Of a DNA stretch of 64,000 bases, positions 1 through 9,905 are shown piece by piece. The stretch lies in the NCBI RefSeq assembly GCF_004664715.2, contig NC_051066.1, forward strand, positions 79,992,735 through 80,056,734, written 5' to 3'. The position numbers were made by a program, and so were the translations under genes. A model generated the notes under the pieces. The model did no database searches, was not told the origin of the DNA, and saw only the letters and a list, made by a program, of their open reading frames with translations. Position 1 is the first letter of the stretch. The number at the start of each line of letters is the position of its first letter. Source of the DNA: Peromyscus leucopus. Its lineage: Eukaryota > Chordata > Mammalia > Rodentia > Cricetidae.

Positions 1-493
1 TTCAGCTGCCTGTGAATCAAACAGGGTTGCTAAATTTCTATGTCCATTTGTAAAACTGACTCATGACAAAACACAAAATACCAAACCCATCTGCCCGGCT
101 TCCAAAGTAGCATGCAAGTGCTAATAGCCTTCAGGTTGTGCTGATTCTCACTCTCCCTCAGAGCCCAGGCAGACACTTGACCAAGATCATCTCCAGTTTC
201 CTGTCCCCTGCATCCTGCTAGACTTTCAGCCAGAAGCAAATGCTTCTCATATAGCCTAAGGGGTTGCCACTGAGAGGGATGGGGACTGGAGAGAAGTCAA
301 TCTGATTAGGGGCCTATCAAAACAACTAATTACTGAAGTAAGTCATTTGGACCTTTCCTGCTTTACTCCCTAATTATGATCTTTAGTAATTTTTTTCTTT
401 GATGGTTTGGTATTCATGTAGTCAAACATGAATGCAGATGATTTTTCAATCTAATAAAATAAAAAACCGAAGCAGCAGAGGAAAGAACTTCAC
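1..493 (-). other. Eif3m: Eif3m intron 1, unique sequence
   Basis: Intronic by position, downstream of the exon 1 donor on the minus strand. I see no repeat family and no eIF3m exon here. Confidence 0.6.
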
Positions 494-510
494 TAGAAAA
501 TGCACAGGTG

Positions 511-628
511 GCAGGGAACAGTGGCGCACAACTGTGGTCTCAGCACTTGAGACAGAGGCAGGGGGATCTCTGTGTTGCAGGCCAGCCAAGGCTACTTAGT
601 GAAACCCTTCTCACAAAACAAAACAAAA
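511..628 (+). mobile_element. B1 SINE
   Basis: B1 body (ctcagcacttgagacag, then gatctctgtg, then gtgaaaccct) with an A-rich tail. It is bounded by an exact 17-bp target-site duplication, tagaaaatgcacaggtg, at 494-510 and 629-645. It lies in Eif3m intron 1. Confidence 0.93.
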
Positions 629-784
629 TAGAAAATGCACAGGTGTCAAACTGCCTGGACAAAGCAAAAGAACCAATATTTTATTCCCACAAATGTTTTT
701 AGCTACCTCAGAAACCTAATAAACATAGATCTGAGAGCACTATTTTTCCAAATAACCTAGTAACCTCATATAAGAAGTTGGTAT

Positions 785-905
785 GGGTCGGTGGACCGCA
801 CCTTTAATCGCAGCACTTGGGAGGCAGAGGCAGGCGGATCTCTGTGAGTTTGAAGCCAGCCTGGTCTACAGAGAGCTGTGACACAGAGAAACCCTGCCTC
901 AAAAT
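785..905 (+). mobile_element. B1 SINE
   Basis: B1 body with cctttaatcgcagcacttgg, then ggcggatctctgtgag, and an acacagagaaaccctg end. It is shortened in its 3' half and lies in Eif3m intron 1. Confidence 0.9.
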
Positions 906-1389
906 TCTTCCTTATGATACAAATTTATAATCCAATCAAGATTTCTAAAAAGCTCTGTTCACTTCCTGCTTTACAAACCTTTTTCTAAGAATTAGTCAAG
1001 CTTAATGTTTTTGTATCATTCTTGCTGACCACAGTGGTTATGCGACAGAAATTAAGGAAAACGAAGACAATTAATTCCAGTCAAATGGAATTTTATCAAA
1101 TATAATGGTGAAGCAGTCAAATTCTGTGCCTGAAAGGAATCACTAGTATGAAATTCATGCATTACCCAACAGTAACATAAGAGATGGCACTGTACAATAT
1201 GACAACGACAATATTCACGGAACCTGGGGGAAGTACCTTTTCGGTAAACATTAGCCAATTATTGGTTAACACGCTTCCATTGCTATCAATTACTTTCTTC
1301 TGCATTTTTCTATGTGTACATAACTCGCTTTCCGTTTTTAACACATGGAACCTCAGGTTTCTGTCAGAGGGGATCGCGAACACGCGAAC

Positions 1390-1438
<49 letters not shown>

Positions 1439-1554
1439 TTCGGAGATTAGTTTAGGCTGCACAAAATTAAAAGACTATCATCCCAACGATTAAACTTCTG
1501 TTGTGAGTTAAACGAGCAGCGTCTGTCCTGTACACCGAAGTAAACTTCCAAGTG
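906..1554 (-). other. Eif3m: Eif3m intron 1, unique sequence with a (CA)n tract
   Basis: Unique intronic sequence apart from a (CA)n microsatellite at about 1386-1434, preceded by a degenerate CpG-containing start (gcgaacacacgcacac). No exon recognised. Confidence 0.6.
1386..1434. repeat. (CA)n microsatellite
   Basis: About 23 uninterrupted CA units after an imperfect lead-in. Confidence 0.97.
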
Positions 1555-1921
1555 TCAGGGCGGCACTCCAGGCGCACGCGCCCCACGGCAGACGTGGGGA
1601 CGGCTGACAGCTGGAACTGTGGGACCAGAAACCACGGTCGACGCAGAAAACAGAGGCCGCCTAGGACAAGCATTTCGATGATAGCGCAGAGCGGCTTTTC
1701 CCGGGCTGCTGACGCCGACCCTGCCCACTCCAGGCGCCGTCCCCTGAAAGTTCGAGCCCGTCATCCGAGACCTGGACTGGGTCCCGCCGCCCCCCAGGCC
1801 CGCGTCCCGCCCGTCGGCCGCGCGCGCCGAGAGCCGGGCTGGGAGAGCGCGCCCCCGCCTCACGGCCTCGGTCCCGGAGGTCCTCGCCCCGCCGCCGCCC
1901 CGCGGGCCCCGCAGCGTGCAC

Positions 1922-1963
1922 CTGGTCCTCTTCGCTGATGTCGATGAAGGCCGGGACGCTCAT
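1922..1963 (-). CDS. Eif3m: Eif3m coding exon 1 (N-terminal 14 codons of eIF3 subunit M)
   Basis: Read on the minus strand from the ATG at 1963-1961, the exon encodes MSVPAFIDISEEDQ, which I recognise as the N-terminus of eukaryotic translation initiation factor 3 subunit M. This PCI-domain subunit belongs to the cytosolic eIF3 complex that loads mRNA on the 40S ribosome. The exon ends after a whole codon at CAG|GTGCAC, a good splice donor with GT at 1921-1920, so the junction is phase 0. The open frame continues past this donor toward 1661, but that part is GC-rich intron and does not resemble eIF3m. The ATG lies in TCACCATGA, a fair Kozak context, about 60 bases downstream of a probable start site. 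The second coding exon, expected to begin with AAELRAYL, was not found between 1 and 1921, so intron 1 exceeds 1.9 kb and the gene continues past the left edge. Confidence 0.93.
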
Positions 1964-2110
1964 GGTGAAGGCCCGGCTGCGGAAGACTCTCCGCTCGAGA
2001 ACCACGCCGACCGGAAAAGGGAGCGGCGCCGCGCGGCGTTACGCACAACCGCTTCCGGGTCAGCCAGAGAGGGCCGGCCTCGTGGGCGGGGCTCACAGCG
2101 CTACTTCCTC
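1964..2110 (-). promoter_or_regulatory. Eif3m: Eif3m 5' UTR, probable TOP-type start site and ETS site
   Basis: Upstream of the ATG on the minus strand is a pyrimidine run, CTCCCTTTTCC (2023-2013), typical of 5' terminal oligopyrimidine starts used by translation-machinery mRNAs. If transcription begins at this C, the 5' UTR is about 60 bases. About 26 bases further upstream, ACCCGGAAGCGG (2060-2049) matches an ETS/GABP-type site. No TATA box is visible at the usual distance, as expected for a CpG-island promoter. The start position is inferred from motifs, and regulation through mTOR would follow from the TOP class rather than from this sequence alone. Confidence 0.6.
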
Positions 2111-2165
2111 CCCGTGGACGTCTGGTCCTGCGCTCCGCCTCACCCCAGCGCGGGCTCCTCCCTAA

Positions 2166-2471
2166 AGCCCGCCCCCGAGAAACTTAGGTGGGCTGGACTA
2201 AGTTGTCCGCTGAGGGTCAAGCTCGGCCCCAGGCAGCCACCGAGCCTGCCTTGGCTACACCATCCGGAGCCTAGTGAGCCTGCTGACTCCACAGTCTTCC
2301 AGATGGCCCCTGCCCTTAAAGCCTTGGAACTTTGGGGTTTTTTTCTGTGTTATGCTTCAACCCAGTTTGCTGGTCCAGTTGCTAAGCAATGTTCCTTGCT
2401 ACTTGAGGGTGACTAGTTTTCAAAGAATGCTCCCACTTAACTAATAAAGACTTAGCCGAATACGCAATATC
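2166..2471. other. Upstream flank of the Eif3m promoter, unique
   Basis: GC falls off quickly from the island. No repeat or exon recognised. An open frame from 1916 runs through here to 2416, but it shows no recognisable protein and is largely a product of CpG-island composition. Confidence 0.5.
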
Positions 2472-2788
2472 ACAGTATCTGTTACTGAATATCTGTTAGG
2501 GATTGATTCCAGGATCTCCCCTCCAAAGGTGCCAAAATCTATGGGTGCTCAAGACCCTTCTGTAAAAAGGACTTAGTGTGTGTACTACCTCTGCACATCT
2601 TTCTGTATACTTTAAGTCATCTCTAGGGTACTTAAAATACCCAATACGATGCAAATTCTCTGTACTGTGTTTTCTAGGGAATGACAAGAAAGTCTACGAG
2701 TCTAGGACAGATATTTTCCTAGAATATTTTAGCCTGCAGTTGATTGAATCTGGATGCAGAACTTGGAACTATGGAGGACCAATTATAT
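2472..2788 (+). mobile_element. Tigger-type non-autonomous DNA transposon (old)
   Basis: Successive phrases follow the common mammalian Tigger-derived repeat: gattgattccaggat, then ccaaaatctatgggtgctca, then gtatactttaagtcatctc, then gaatgacaagaaagtcta, then gttgattgaatctggatg. It is roughly full length at about 310 bp and strongly diverged. Confidence 0.8.
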
Positions 2789-2883
2789 AAAGAACGTTGA
2801 AAACGCAACAATAAGGGGGAAATGCAATTAAAAAGTGGGCTGAATAAGTGAAAACAGACCTCATCAGAGAATAGGCACATGGT

Positions 2884-3190
2884 ATCCTCAGTTGAGAAAA
2901 TGCCCCATCAAATGGCCTGTCAGGCATTTTCTAAATTAATGATTGATGTGCGAGTGGGAGGGCCCAGCCGCTGTGGGTGGTGCCACCCTGGGTAGATGGC
3001 CCTGAGTTGTACTAAAAAGCAAGCTGAGCTAGCCACGAGGAGCATGTCAGTCAGCAAACCTCTGCTTTAGTCCCTGCCTCGGGTTCCTGCCTAGGTTCTT
3101 GCCTCAGGACCTAAGAATTGTAAGATGAAAACACCCTTCTCCCAAGTTGTTTTTGGCCAACGTTTTATCAGCAGTGGAAAGCAAACTAAG
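2884..3190 (+). mobile_element. Rodent interspersed repeat 'type A' (URR1-like, tentative)
   Basis: Contains the series typical of a common rodent medium-length repeat: cctcagttgagaaaatgccc, then aatgattgatg, then cagtcagcaaacctctg, then a gttttatcagcag end. I think it is a non-autonomous hAT-like DNA element, but the family name is from memory. Homologous copies lie at about 4258, 12457, 47410 and 53697. Confidence 0.6.
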
Positions 3191-3265
3191 AGAATCTCCC
3201 TGGAGTACTGGGCTACAAAGTAAAGTGAGCAGGAGATACACTCTCAGGAAGAAAAGGAAGGGAGG

Positions 3266-3322
3266 CTGGTTGAAAGAGGGAGGGGAGGGGAGGGGAAGGG
3301 AGGGGAGGGAGGAATAGGGAGA
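3266..3322. repeat. Purine-rich (GGGGA)n tract
   Basis: Repeats of gggga and ggga with few interruptions. Confidence 0.9.
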
Positions 3323-3536
3323 CAGGAGCCCGAACATACTAGAATATTCTTCTCAGAATTGTAGATGGGAGAAGATACCCAATAGTCCTGTGAAAATATT
3401 GATACACTAGTTAATAGTTAAGGCCAAAGCCAGGGCACTGAAGCTGGAGCACAGTCCTTGCTCATCATCACAGTAACCTTTGCTTTGTATTTTGAAAGGT
3501 GACATTTTCTCTGAGATTTATACTTTTCTTTCTTTC

Positions 3537-3717
3537 CTTTTTTTGTATTTGTTCTTTCATTTGTTTGTTTTCATTTTTGTTTTGTTTGTTTTCAAGACAG
3601 GGTTTCTCTGTGTAATAGCTCTGGCTGTCCTGGAACTAACTTTGTAGACTATGCTGGCCTCGAACTCAGATCTGCCTCCTGTGTGCTGGGATTAAAGGTG
3701 TGTGCCACCATGCCCAT
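3537..3717 (-). mobile_element. B1 SINE
   Basis: Reverse-complement B1: caagacagggtttctctgtg, then ggctgtcctggaactaac, then ctgggattaaaggtgtgtgc, preceded by a long T/G-rich stretch that is its A-tail. Confidence 0.93.
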
Positions 3718-4182
3718 TGAGATGAATACTTTTCAACCCTACTTTCGGTTTCTTTCCTATTCAAGATGAAAATTGTTGATCCAGTTGTTTTCAACATTAG
3801 TGTTGCCAGATTTCTCTTCAATATTTCATTTGAAGTCATCAATAAATCTTTCTTTAAAAATACAGAGATTTTGTTGAATATTTTAATATTAACACTCCCC
3901 CTTTTTACCACTCCCTCTGCCTTTTTTAAAAACCACTTTCCCTTATTCTGTGACTTTTCAAAGTAAAAGAATGTGACTTTGAGAAGTTAAGGAATGTGTC
4001 TTCAGGGGACTCTCGAGAGGGAGGCAGTGAAAGGACAGGGACAAATTACTTGAGGCTTTAGATATTTATTCATTAAAAAAGTGTCGCTCTCTGACATCAT
4101 TATGTACCAGGCACTGTTGCAGGTGTTTTGAGCTACCAGAGGGAACGAAATTAAGGCATGCAACTTATTTATTGTTTATGCT
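3718..4182. other. Mostly unique, AT-rich, with a trace of an old repeat
   Basis: No gene recognised. Around 4055-4130, ttattcattaaaaaagtg followed by tgtaccaggcactgttgcag resembles the antisense 3' end of an L2 element, too diverged to delimit. Confidence 0.4.
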
Positions 4183-4256
4183 GCTGTGATGGAATCAAAC
4201 CCATGGCTTTGTGTGTTATAGGCAAGCTCTCTATCACTAAGCAATAAACTGAGTCC
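4183..4256 (-). mobile_element. ID/B4 SINE fragment
   Basis: Reverse-strand ID-like phrase: ggaatcaaacccatggctt, then taggcaagctctctatcact, then aactgagtc. Confidence 0.6.
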
Positions 4257-4469
4257 TTATCTTATTAGGGTTACTATTGCTATGACAAAATACCATGACC
4301 AAAAGTAAGTTGGGGAGGAAAGGGTTTATTTGGCTTATACTTCCACATCATTGTCCATCATTGAAGGAAGAAGTCAGAGCTGGAACTCAAACGGAGCAGG
4401 AACCTGAAGGCAGGAGCTGATGCAGAGGGCATGGAGGGGAGCTGCTTACTGGCTTGCTCAGCCTGCTTT

Positions 4470-4655
4470 CCCCCGCTCCCCCTTTTTTTTGTTGTTGTTT
4501 TGTTTTGTTTTTAAGACAGGGTTTCTCTGTGTAGTTTTGGTGCCTGTCCTAGATCTCGCTCTGTAGACCAGGCTGGCCTCGAACTCACAGAAATCTGCCT
4601 GGCTCTGCCTCCTGAGTGCTGGGATTAAAGGCATGCACCACCACTGCCAGGCCTT
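4470..4655 (-). mobile_element. B1 SINE inside type A repeat
   Basis: Reverse B1 of the tggtgcctgtcctagatctc subtype. It is flanked by agcctgcttt at 4460-4469 and 4656-4665 (target-site duplication). Confidence 0.93.
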
Positions 4656-4661
4656 AGCCTG

Positions 4662-4662
<1 letters not shown>

Positions 4663-4697
<35 letters not shown>
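4663..4697. repeat. Poly-T tract (35 T)
   Basis: An unbroken T run directly beside the B1 target-site duplication. Confidence 0.95.
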
Positions 4698-4701
<4 letters not shown>

Positions 4702-4713
4702 AACTCAGGACTA

Positions 4714-4914
4714 GGGCTGGAGAGATGGCTCAGAGGTTAAGAGCACTGACTGCTCTTCCAGAGGTCCTGAGTTCAATTCCCAGCAACCACATGGTGGCTC
4801 ACAACCATCTGTAATGAGATCTGGTGCCCTCTTCTGGCCTGCAAGGACACATGTAGGCAGAATACTGTATACATACATAAATAAATAAATCTTAAAAAAA
4901 AAAACAAAAAAACC
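4714..4914 (+). mobile_element. B2 SINE, full length
   Basis: Starts gggctggagagatggctcag and ends in (aaat)n plus A-tail. It is flanked by the exact 13-bp duplication aaactcaggacta at 4701-4713 and 4915-4927. Its head is tRNA-derived with intact A-box-like gatggctcag and B-box-like gagttcaattcc. Confidence 0.95.
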
Positions 4915-5060
4915 AAACTCAGGACTACCAACCCAGGAGTGGCACCACCCACAGTGAGCTGGACCCTTCCCACATCAATCAGTTACTAAGAATATGCCTT
5001 ACAGGCTTGCCTACAGCCTGATCTTATGGAGGCATTTTCTTAATCAAGATTCCCTTCTTC

Positions 5061-5130
5061 CAGGAAAGGCGCAAAGCTACACAGAGAAACCCTGTCTCGA
5101 AAAACCAAAAAAAAAAAAAAAAAAAAAAAG
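5061..5130 (+). mobile_element. 5'-truncated B1 SINE
   Basis: Only the 3' end is present (ggaaaggcgcaaagctaca, then gagaaaccctgtctcg) with a roughly 20-A tail. It is flanked by near-identical agattcccttctt duplications. The ggcgcaaagc 3' variant is the cricetid-style one. Confidence 0.9.
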
Positions 5131-5188
5131 ATTCCCTTCTTTCAGATAATTTTAACTTGTGTCAAGTTGACCTAAAACTAGCCAGCTT

Positions 5189-5639
5189 AATTAATCCTCT
5201 ACAATTTTTTAATGATACTTTTATCAAATTCATTTTTTAACTGAGTAAAAAAACAGCATTGTTTTTAGTTAATAAAATGTTTTCTGACCATGTAAGATTT
5301 TTTTTTTTCCTAAAAAAAATCTCTCTTAATTCAGACAAATGGTGCAAGAAATGCTGTCTCCTATATGGCAGGAGACATTCTGAATGTTTCAGATAAAAAG
5401 TTTAGAGTCAGTTGAAACGGGAGCTAGCTGATTCTAACCTGAGGCCTGATATAAAATGGAAGTCTCTGGTGTGTCAGAAGCAGTGAAGAGTTACCAGTCG
5501 CTACCACACTAACGATCTGTCACTACTATATCATACCCTTCTTGAGACTTTCTCAAACATGTTCTCAGAACTTCCCAACACAGAAGGAGCAGAAAGTTGA
5601 ACAAAACTCTAAATATTCTGGAAGGCAAAGCCATTTCTC
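5189..5639. other. Unique AT-rich sequence
   Basis: No gene or repeat recognised. Confidence 0.5.
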
Positions 5640-5870
5640 TAGCTGATGTGGGTGTTGGTTTGCTTTTGAGTTGGGGGTCTCATGTAGCCCAGGTTAGCCT
5701 CGAACTAATTATGTAGCTGCAACTGACCTTGAAAACCTATCTCTCTTGTTTTTACTTCCTGAACTACAAAGCATACTTTTTATGTGAATGCTGGGGACTC
5801 AAACTTAGATACTGGTGATGGCAGAGCAATTGAATTGCTCTTGCACGCTGAAGCATCTCCCTAGCTCTCC
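5640..5870 (-). mobile_element. Old B4-type SINE (B1 part plus ID part)
   Basis: Reverse-strand traces: catgtagcccaggttagcct, then ctggggactcaaacttaga, then gaagcatctccctagctc. Diverged. Confidence 0.55.
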
Positions 5871-5879
5871 TTCTATGTT

Positions 5880-6060
5880 TAATCCTTTATTCTTTCTAAT
5901 TAGAAAGTCTGGAAAACTTGGATTTGGCATAGCTGCTTCCATCTGTTTGGGGGATCCGTGTCTGTGTTGGGGGGAGGCCCACATGTGAATGTGGAGTTTA
6001 GGGGGTAACTTTTGAACTTGCACACTGCCCACTGGGCCATCTCCAAGGCCCAAGGCTCTT
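5880..6060 (-). mobile_element. Possible diverged B3 SINE
   Basis: Weak reverse-strand match: cccacatgtgaatgtggag, then tgggccatctccaaggccc. Confidence 0.35.
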
Positions 6061-7061
6061 TAATTTCAAAAACACCACTTTATTAGCGCCAACTCTTTCT
6101 CTCTTGTCTTTCTTCCTATTTTGATGTATAGATCATGGCTTGGACGTGGGAACTGCATCAATCCAAATGAAACAAACCTAGCTGTGGCCTGAAAGGGAAA
6201 AGTCAGAGGCAGGGAGAGGTGGACTAGGGCTCATGTCCTGATTACCAGGAAGACGTGGTGCCAACCACAAATGCCTTTCTCTGGGTTGTTTTCATGTAAG
6301 AGGAAATGAACCTCCATCTTGTTTTCATGCGCTATTACATGGGCTTTGCCTCATACAAAGGAACCTAATTTTGACCAACTCAGGAAAAAGTTTGAGGTCT
6401 GAAGTCGTCGTTTTGTACATGAAAGACTTATTTATGTAAGTGCGTAATTACTGGTTTTTATTGTGCACATTTATGGTGGGAATCTTGGACTCCCCTGGCT
6501 GCTGTGATGTAATGCTGAATTCAGAACACTGCTATCCTTTTAGGATCTCAGAGTTTTACAGCTAATAATTAAGTTTTATACTAGTGAGGCAGCATATGAT
6601 TACAGCAACTTTATAGGGAAACCAAGAGTGTTGAGTTCTGCTGATGGGCGCCTTCCCGAAACAGATCACCCATGAGCTGTAGCAGAATAAGCTCAGAACC
6701 TGACGTCTCAAACACGCTGGCCCCAGGGAGCACTGTCTTCCAGATAGCCTCAGTACGAGGGGGAAATGCCTCAGGTTCACCTCTTCACTTCATGGGGTAC
6801 AGCCAGCTTTGGAAACATGTGAATCTGTTGGGTCTGAAGAAGACATATTTATCATTCACTTTTTTAAAGTGACTCTAGAAAGGCATGCATAGCCCAGTGG
6901 GAAGAATTTGCTGTTTGTCAAGAGTCCTAGTGACAGTAAATGATGCAAATACAAGAGGAGATTTATACACTGGTCATTTTTAATTTTTAGAGGGGAAAAA
7001 AAACTTACTATTTTGAGCTCCTATATAAGCCACACCAACCAGAACCTTGCTCTGTCTGTGT
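6061..7061. other. Unique intergenic sequence
   Basis: About 1 kb without recognised repeat or gene. Small ORFs near 6562-6870 on both strands show no familiar protein. Confidence 0.5.
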
Positions 7062-7445
7062 TTGTCAAGGTTCTCTAGAACCGCACCAAGAGAAATGTGT
7101 GATTACGGGAGGTGATTTATGAGATCGGTCTGCACCATCAGAGGCTGGGGAGGCTCGTGGTGCCTGTCTGCAAGTGGGAGAGCTGAGAAAAACAGGAACT
7201 GCTCAGGCTAAGAAGCTGGAAACTTTGGAGCGAGGGCTGGAGGGTGCAGCCCCAGCTGAAAGCTGAGTGAATATGTGTAAATGCTAAGGAAGCTTAATGC
7301 TGCCTGAACCAGGACCCAGCACTCACACAGAATCCAACTTCCCCTTCTCCTTTTGACCCATCTGGGCCTGGGAGCCTAATGGACAGGGCCACTCACAATC
7401 AGCAGGTCCTTCCCCAACAAGGACCTACTGACCTTATTACCTTCC
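7062..7445. mobile_element. Possible old interspersed repeat, unclassified
   Basis: Begins gtcaaggttctctagaacc, which resembles the start of a common mammalian repeat, and ends with cctactgaccttatt. I could not name the family. Confidence 0.3.
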
Positions 7446-7452
7446 TTATACA

Positions 7453-7454
<2 letters not shown>

Positions 7455-7485
<31 letters not shown>

Positions 7486-7486
7486 A
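7455..7486. repeat. (CAA)n microsatellite
   Basis: About eleven CAA units beside the following B1. Confidence 0.95.
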
Positions 7487-7655
7487 TTAGCCAGGCCTGG
7501 TATTGCACTCCTTTAGTCCCAGCACTAGGGATTAGAGGCAGGTGGATCTCTATGAGTTTGAGGCCAACCTGGTCTACATGGACAGTTCTAGGCTAGCAAA
7601 GGCTATATAGTAAATGAGACCCCATCTTAAAAACAGAAAGAAAGGAAAGTTCAAG
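7487..7655 (+). mobile_element. B1 SINE
   Basis: agtcccagcactagggatta, then ggtggatctctatgag, then agaccccatctta. Moderately diverged. Confidence 0.9.
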
Positions 7656-7832
7656 TAAAGAAAATAATTATTTAAAGTGAATCCAGAGGTTTTAGGCAGC
7701 TGCTATCATGAAACAGAACGGCAAATATTCTTAACTGAGGGGTGGGAGGTGGGTAGGCTACCACACCTAAAAACTTCTGTTTATCCCTGATTTTTGGTTG
7801 TTGGTACATTTGTTTTAAAAATAGAATGTGTG

Positions 7833-7990
7833 AAGCCAGGTGGTGGTGGTGCACGCTTTTAATATCAGCACACAGCAGGCAGAGGCAGGCAGATCTCTGT
7901 GATTTCGAGGCCAGCCTGGGCTACAGAGTGTGTTCCAGGACAGCCAGGGCTGCTACACAGAGAGACCCTGTTTTGGAAAAAAAAATTTTT
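7833..7990 (+). mobile_element. B1 SINE
   Basis: gccaggtggtggtggtgcac, then ggcagatctctgtgatttcg, then ccaggacagccagggctgct, with an A-rich tail. Short flanking aatgtgt repeats suggest the target duplication. Confidence 0.9.
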
Positions 7991-8099
7991 TTTTTTTAAA
8001 ACTGGAATGTGTACTTTTAAATGTTTGTATTGAAGTATAACGTATGCTCAGAAAAACACACAAGCTGTGTATCACACACTATGGTGAGTTACCATGGCT

Positions 8100-8668
8100 C
8101 TCCACCCTGTCTACACTGATGATAGGCATATAAAATGCAGTGTGTGGCTTTGGAAAACAGTTTGGCAGTTTTTAAGAGGTGAAATGGTGATTCTGCCCAT
8201 AAGCATATCTCCAGGAGAACTAGAAAGAATATATTCATAGAAAAGCTGGTGCATGATGGCCAAGGTGGCAGCTTTGTGGCAGAGGTGAAACTCTGCAGTT
8301 ACTGGGACTGAAAAAAATAAAAAAATAAAAATCTTCAGCCATACATGCACACGCATGTTTATAGCTGCATTATTCATAAGGGACAAACTGTTCATCGCAG
8401 CCAGTGCCCATCATTGGGCAGACACATAAATGCAACATATTTCTGCACAGTGGAATATCATTCTTCAATAAAAAGGGAGAAAAATTACACAATGACATGC
8501 TACAGCAGACATGAACCTTGGTGACAGTATGCTAGATGACATGTGGGCCTTGGGTGGACATTTAGGATCCAAACTACAGGTCCAGCAGAAGGGCACCGTT
8601 TCCTGGCCTTTTTTTTGCATCTGGGATGTAGATGTAACATCTGGTTAATAAAAAAAAGCACAGGAGAA
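8100..8668 (+). mobile_element. Ancient L1 fragment (ORF2 3' end)
   Basis: Sense-strand L1 ORF2 phrases, decayed: aaaacagtttggcagttttt, then cataagcatatctccaggag, then atagctgcattattcataag, then tggaatatcattcttcaata. Indels break the frame, so no protein is called. Confidence 0.75.
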
Positions 8669-8845
8669 AGGCCAGGCGGTGGTGGCACACGCCTTTAATC
8701 CCAGCACTCGGGAGGCAGAGCCAGGCGGATCTCTGTGAGTTCGAGGCCAGCCTGGGCTACAGAGTGAGATCCAGGACAGGCACCAAAACTACACAGAGAA
8801 ACCCTGTCTCGAAAAAACAAAACAAAAACAAACAAAACCAAAACC
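8669..8845 (+). mobile_element. B1 SINE, young and full length
   Basis: Near-consensus B1 of the ccaggacaggcaccaaaac subtype with an AAAAC tail. It is flanked by the exact 16-bp duplication aaaaagcacaggagaa (8653-8668, 8846-8861), so it inserted into the old L1 fragment. Confidence 0.95.
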
Positions 8846-8861
8846 AAAAAGCACAGGAGAA

Positions 8862-9564
8862 TTGTTTGTGGAGCTCTCTAGAAAGTTCATTAAATGGAAG
8901 CAGATTTATCTTTCAGGACCCTTTATCATTCCCCCCTCTTCCTTCTTACCCTGGGTGTAAATGGGAGCTGGAGGTGAGGCATCCAGTTTACATCCCCAAG
9001 CTAACAAACGGAGGGTGGATTCTGTAAGCCAAAGGAGTGCACTCAAAAGCTAAGAGTGCCCTGGGCCTGGATCCTTGGGGAACTGCCTTATCAGCCTGGG
9101 GAATGTGTCCCCAGACTTGTAATTGTCCAAGATCACACCGCGTATCTGTGCAAGCCACTATGTGTCCACGTGCTTTTGTTACTTTCAGCCCACCTTACTG
9201 AAAACACGTGTGAGAATTGGAGAGCTTCACATAACAGGCCCTGAAACCCAGCATCGGCTTAGTGAGTGAGAGGGAAAGCTTTGATAATGAGGACCCAACT
9301 GCACAGGCTGCAGAGCGCAGCGGACTCTTGTTACACGGTGTAAAAACACTCCCCATGGAAAACTGTCTCCTTTTGTTTCTTGGGACATAAACCACGGTGT
9401 TTTATGTTGTTGTTGGGGAAAGAGTCGGTTTTAATTTATGTTGTCAGAGCCTGGTTACTTCTTGCTCCTGCCAGCCAAGTCCCAAAGGGTGGGGCGAATT
9501 CGGATGAGAGCTGGTCACTTTGGAAGTAGAGTTGACAGGTAAGACAGTAAGGTGAGCGCTACCT
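8862..9564. other. Unique intergenic sequence
   Basis: No gene or repeat recognised. The first bases may be leftover L1. Confidence 0.45.
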
Positions 9565-9905
9565 TAATCCACTGTGTGTGGGTTCAACAAAATACCCGGG
9601 GCTCGGTGTTTTATGAGAAAAGAGGCATGTTTGGCTATCAGTTCCAACAGGTCCAAGATCAGGGAACCACTGATCCGGTGAGCTCTCAGCTTGCTGTGTC
9701 CCACCGTGGATGAGAAACAGAAAAGAAACCGATGACAAGCAGAAGAGGTCAAGGATGTGGGCATCAACTTGTTTTGCAACAACTCACCCACCAAGGAGCC
9801 AGCATCAGTCCCATCCCGGACCTATGACCTCACAACCTAATCACCCGCGTTGGGTCCCACCTCCTACAGATTACCCCACCTCAGCACTGCCAGGGTTTGT
9901 AGCAT
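9565..9905 (-). mobile_element. Old MaLR-type (MLT1-like) LTR fragment
   Basis: Antisense phrases typical of MLT1: aacaaaataccc, then caacaggtccaagatcaggg, then gctgtgtcccacc, then cctatgacctcacaacctaa, then gggtcccacctcctacag. Heavily diverged. Confidence 0.5.

Larger units (their letters stand above)
1555..2165. promoter_or_regulatory. Eif3m: CpG island spanning Eif3m exon 1 and promoter
   Basis: This stretch is far richer in G, C and undepleted CpG than its AT-leaning flanks, with CpG-dense runs around 1800-1905 and 1975-2060. It covers the start of intron 1, coding exon 1, the 5' UTR and the upstream promoter of Eif3m, as expected for a housekeeping translation factor. A palindromic NRF-1-like site, gcgcacgcgc, lies at about 1572-1581 inside intron 1. 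Small ORFs on either strand here reflect GC-rich composition and are not called genes. Confidence 0.9.
4258..5188 (-). mobile_element. Type A rodent repeat, interrupted by three later SINEs
   Basis: Reverse orientation copy. It starts with actattgctatgacaaaata and gttggggaggaaagggttta and ends with cttgtgtcaagttgacc and aactagccagc. Two B1 copies and one B2 are inserted in it, each with its own target-site duplication, so the host element is older than all three. Confidence 0.7.

Noticed and set aside
1661..1921. Continuation of the Eif3m frame past codon 14
   Set aside because: It crosses a clear CAG|GTGCAC donor exactly where the known protein changes exon, and the downstream residues do not match eIF3m.
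1552..1938. 128-codon plus-strand and 102-codon minus-strand frames in the CpG island
   Set aside because: They overlap the Eif3m exon and intron start, are arginine/proline-rich from GC composition, and lack homology.
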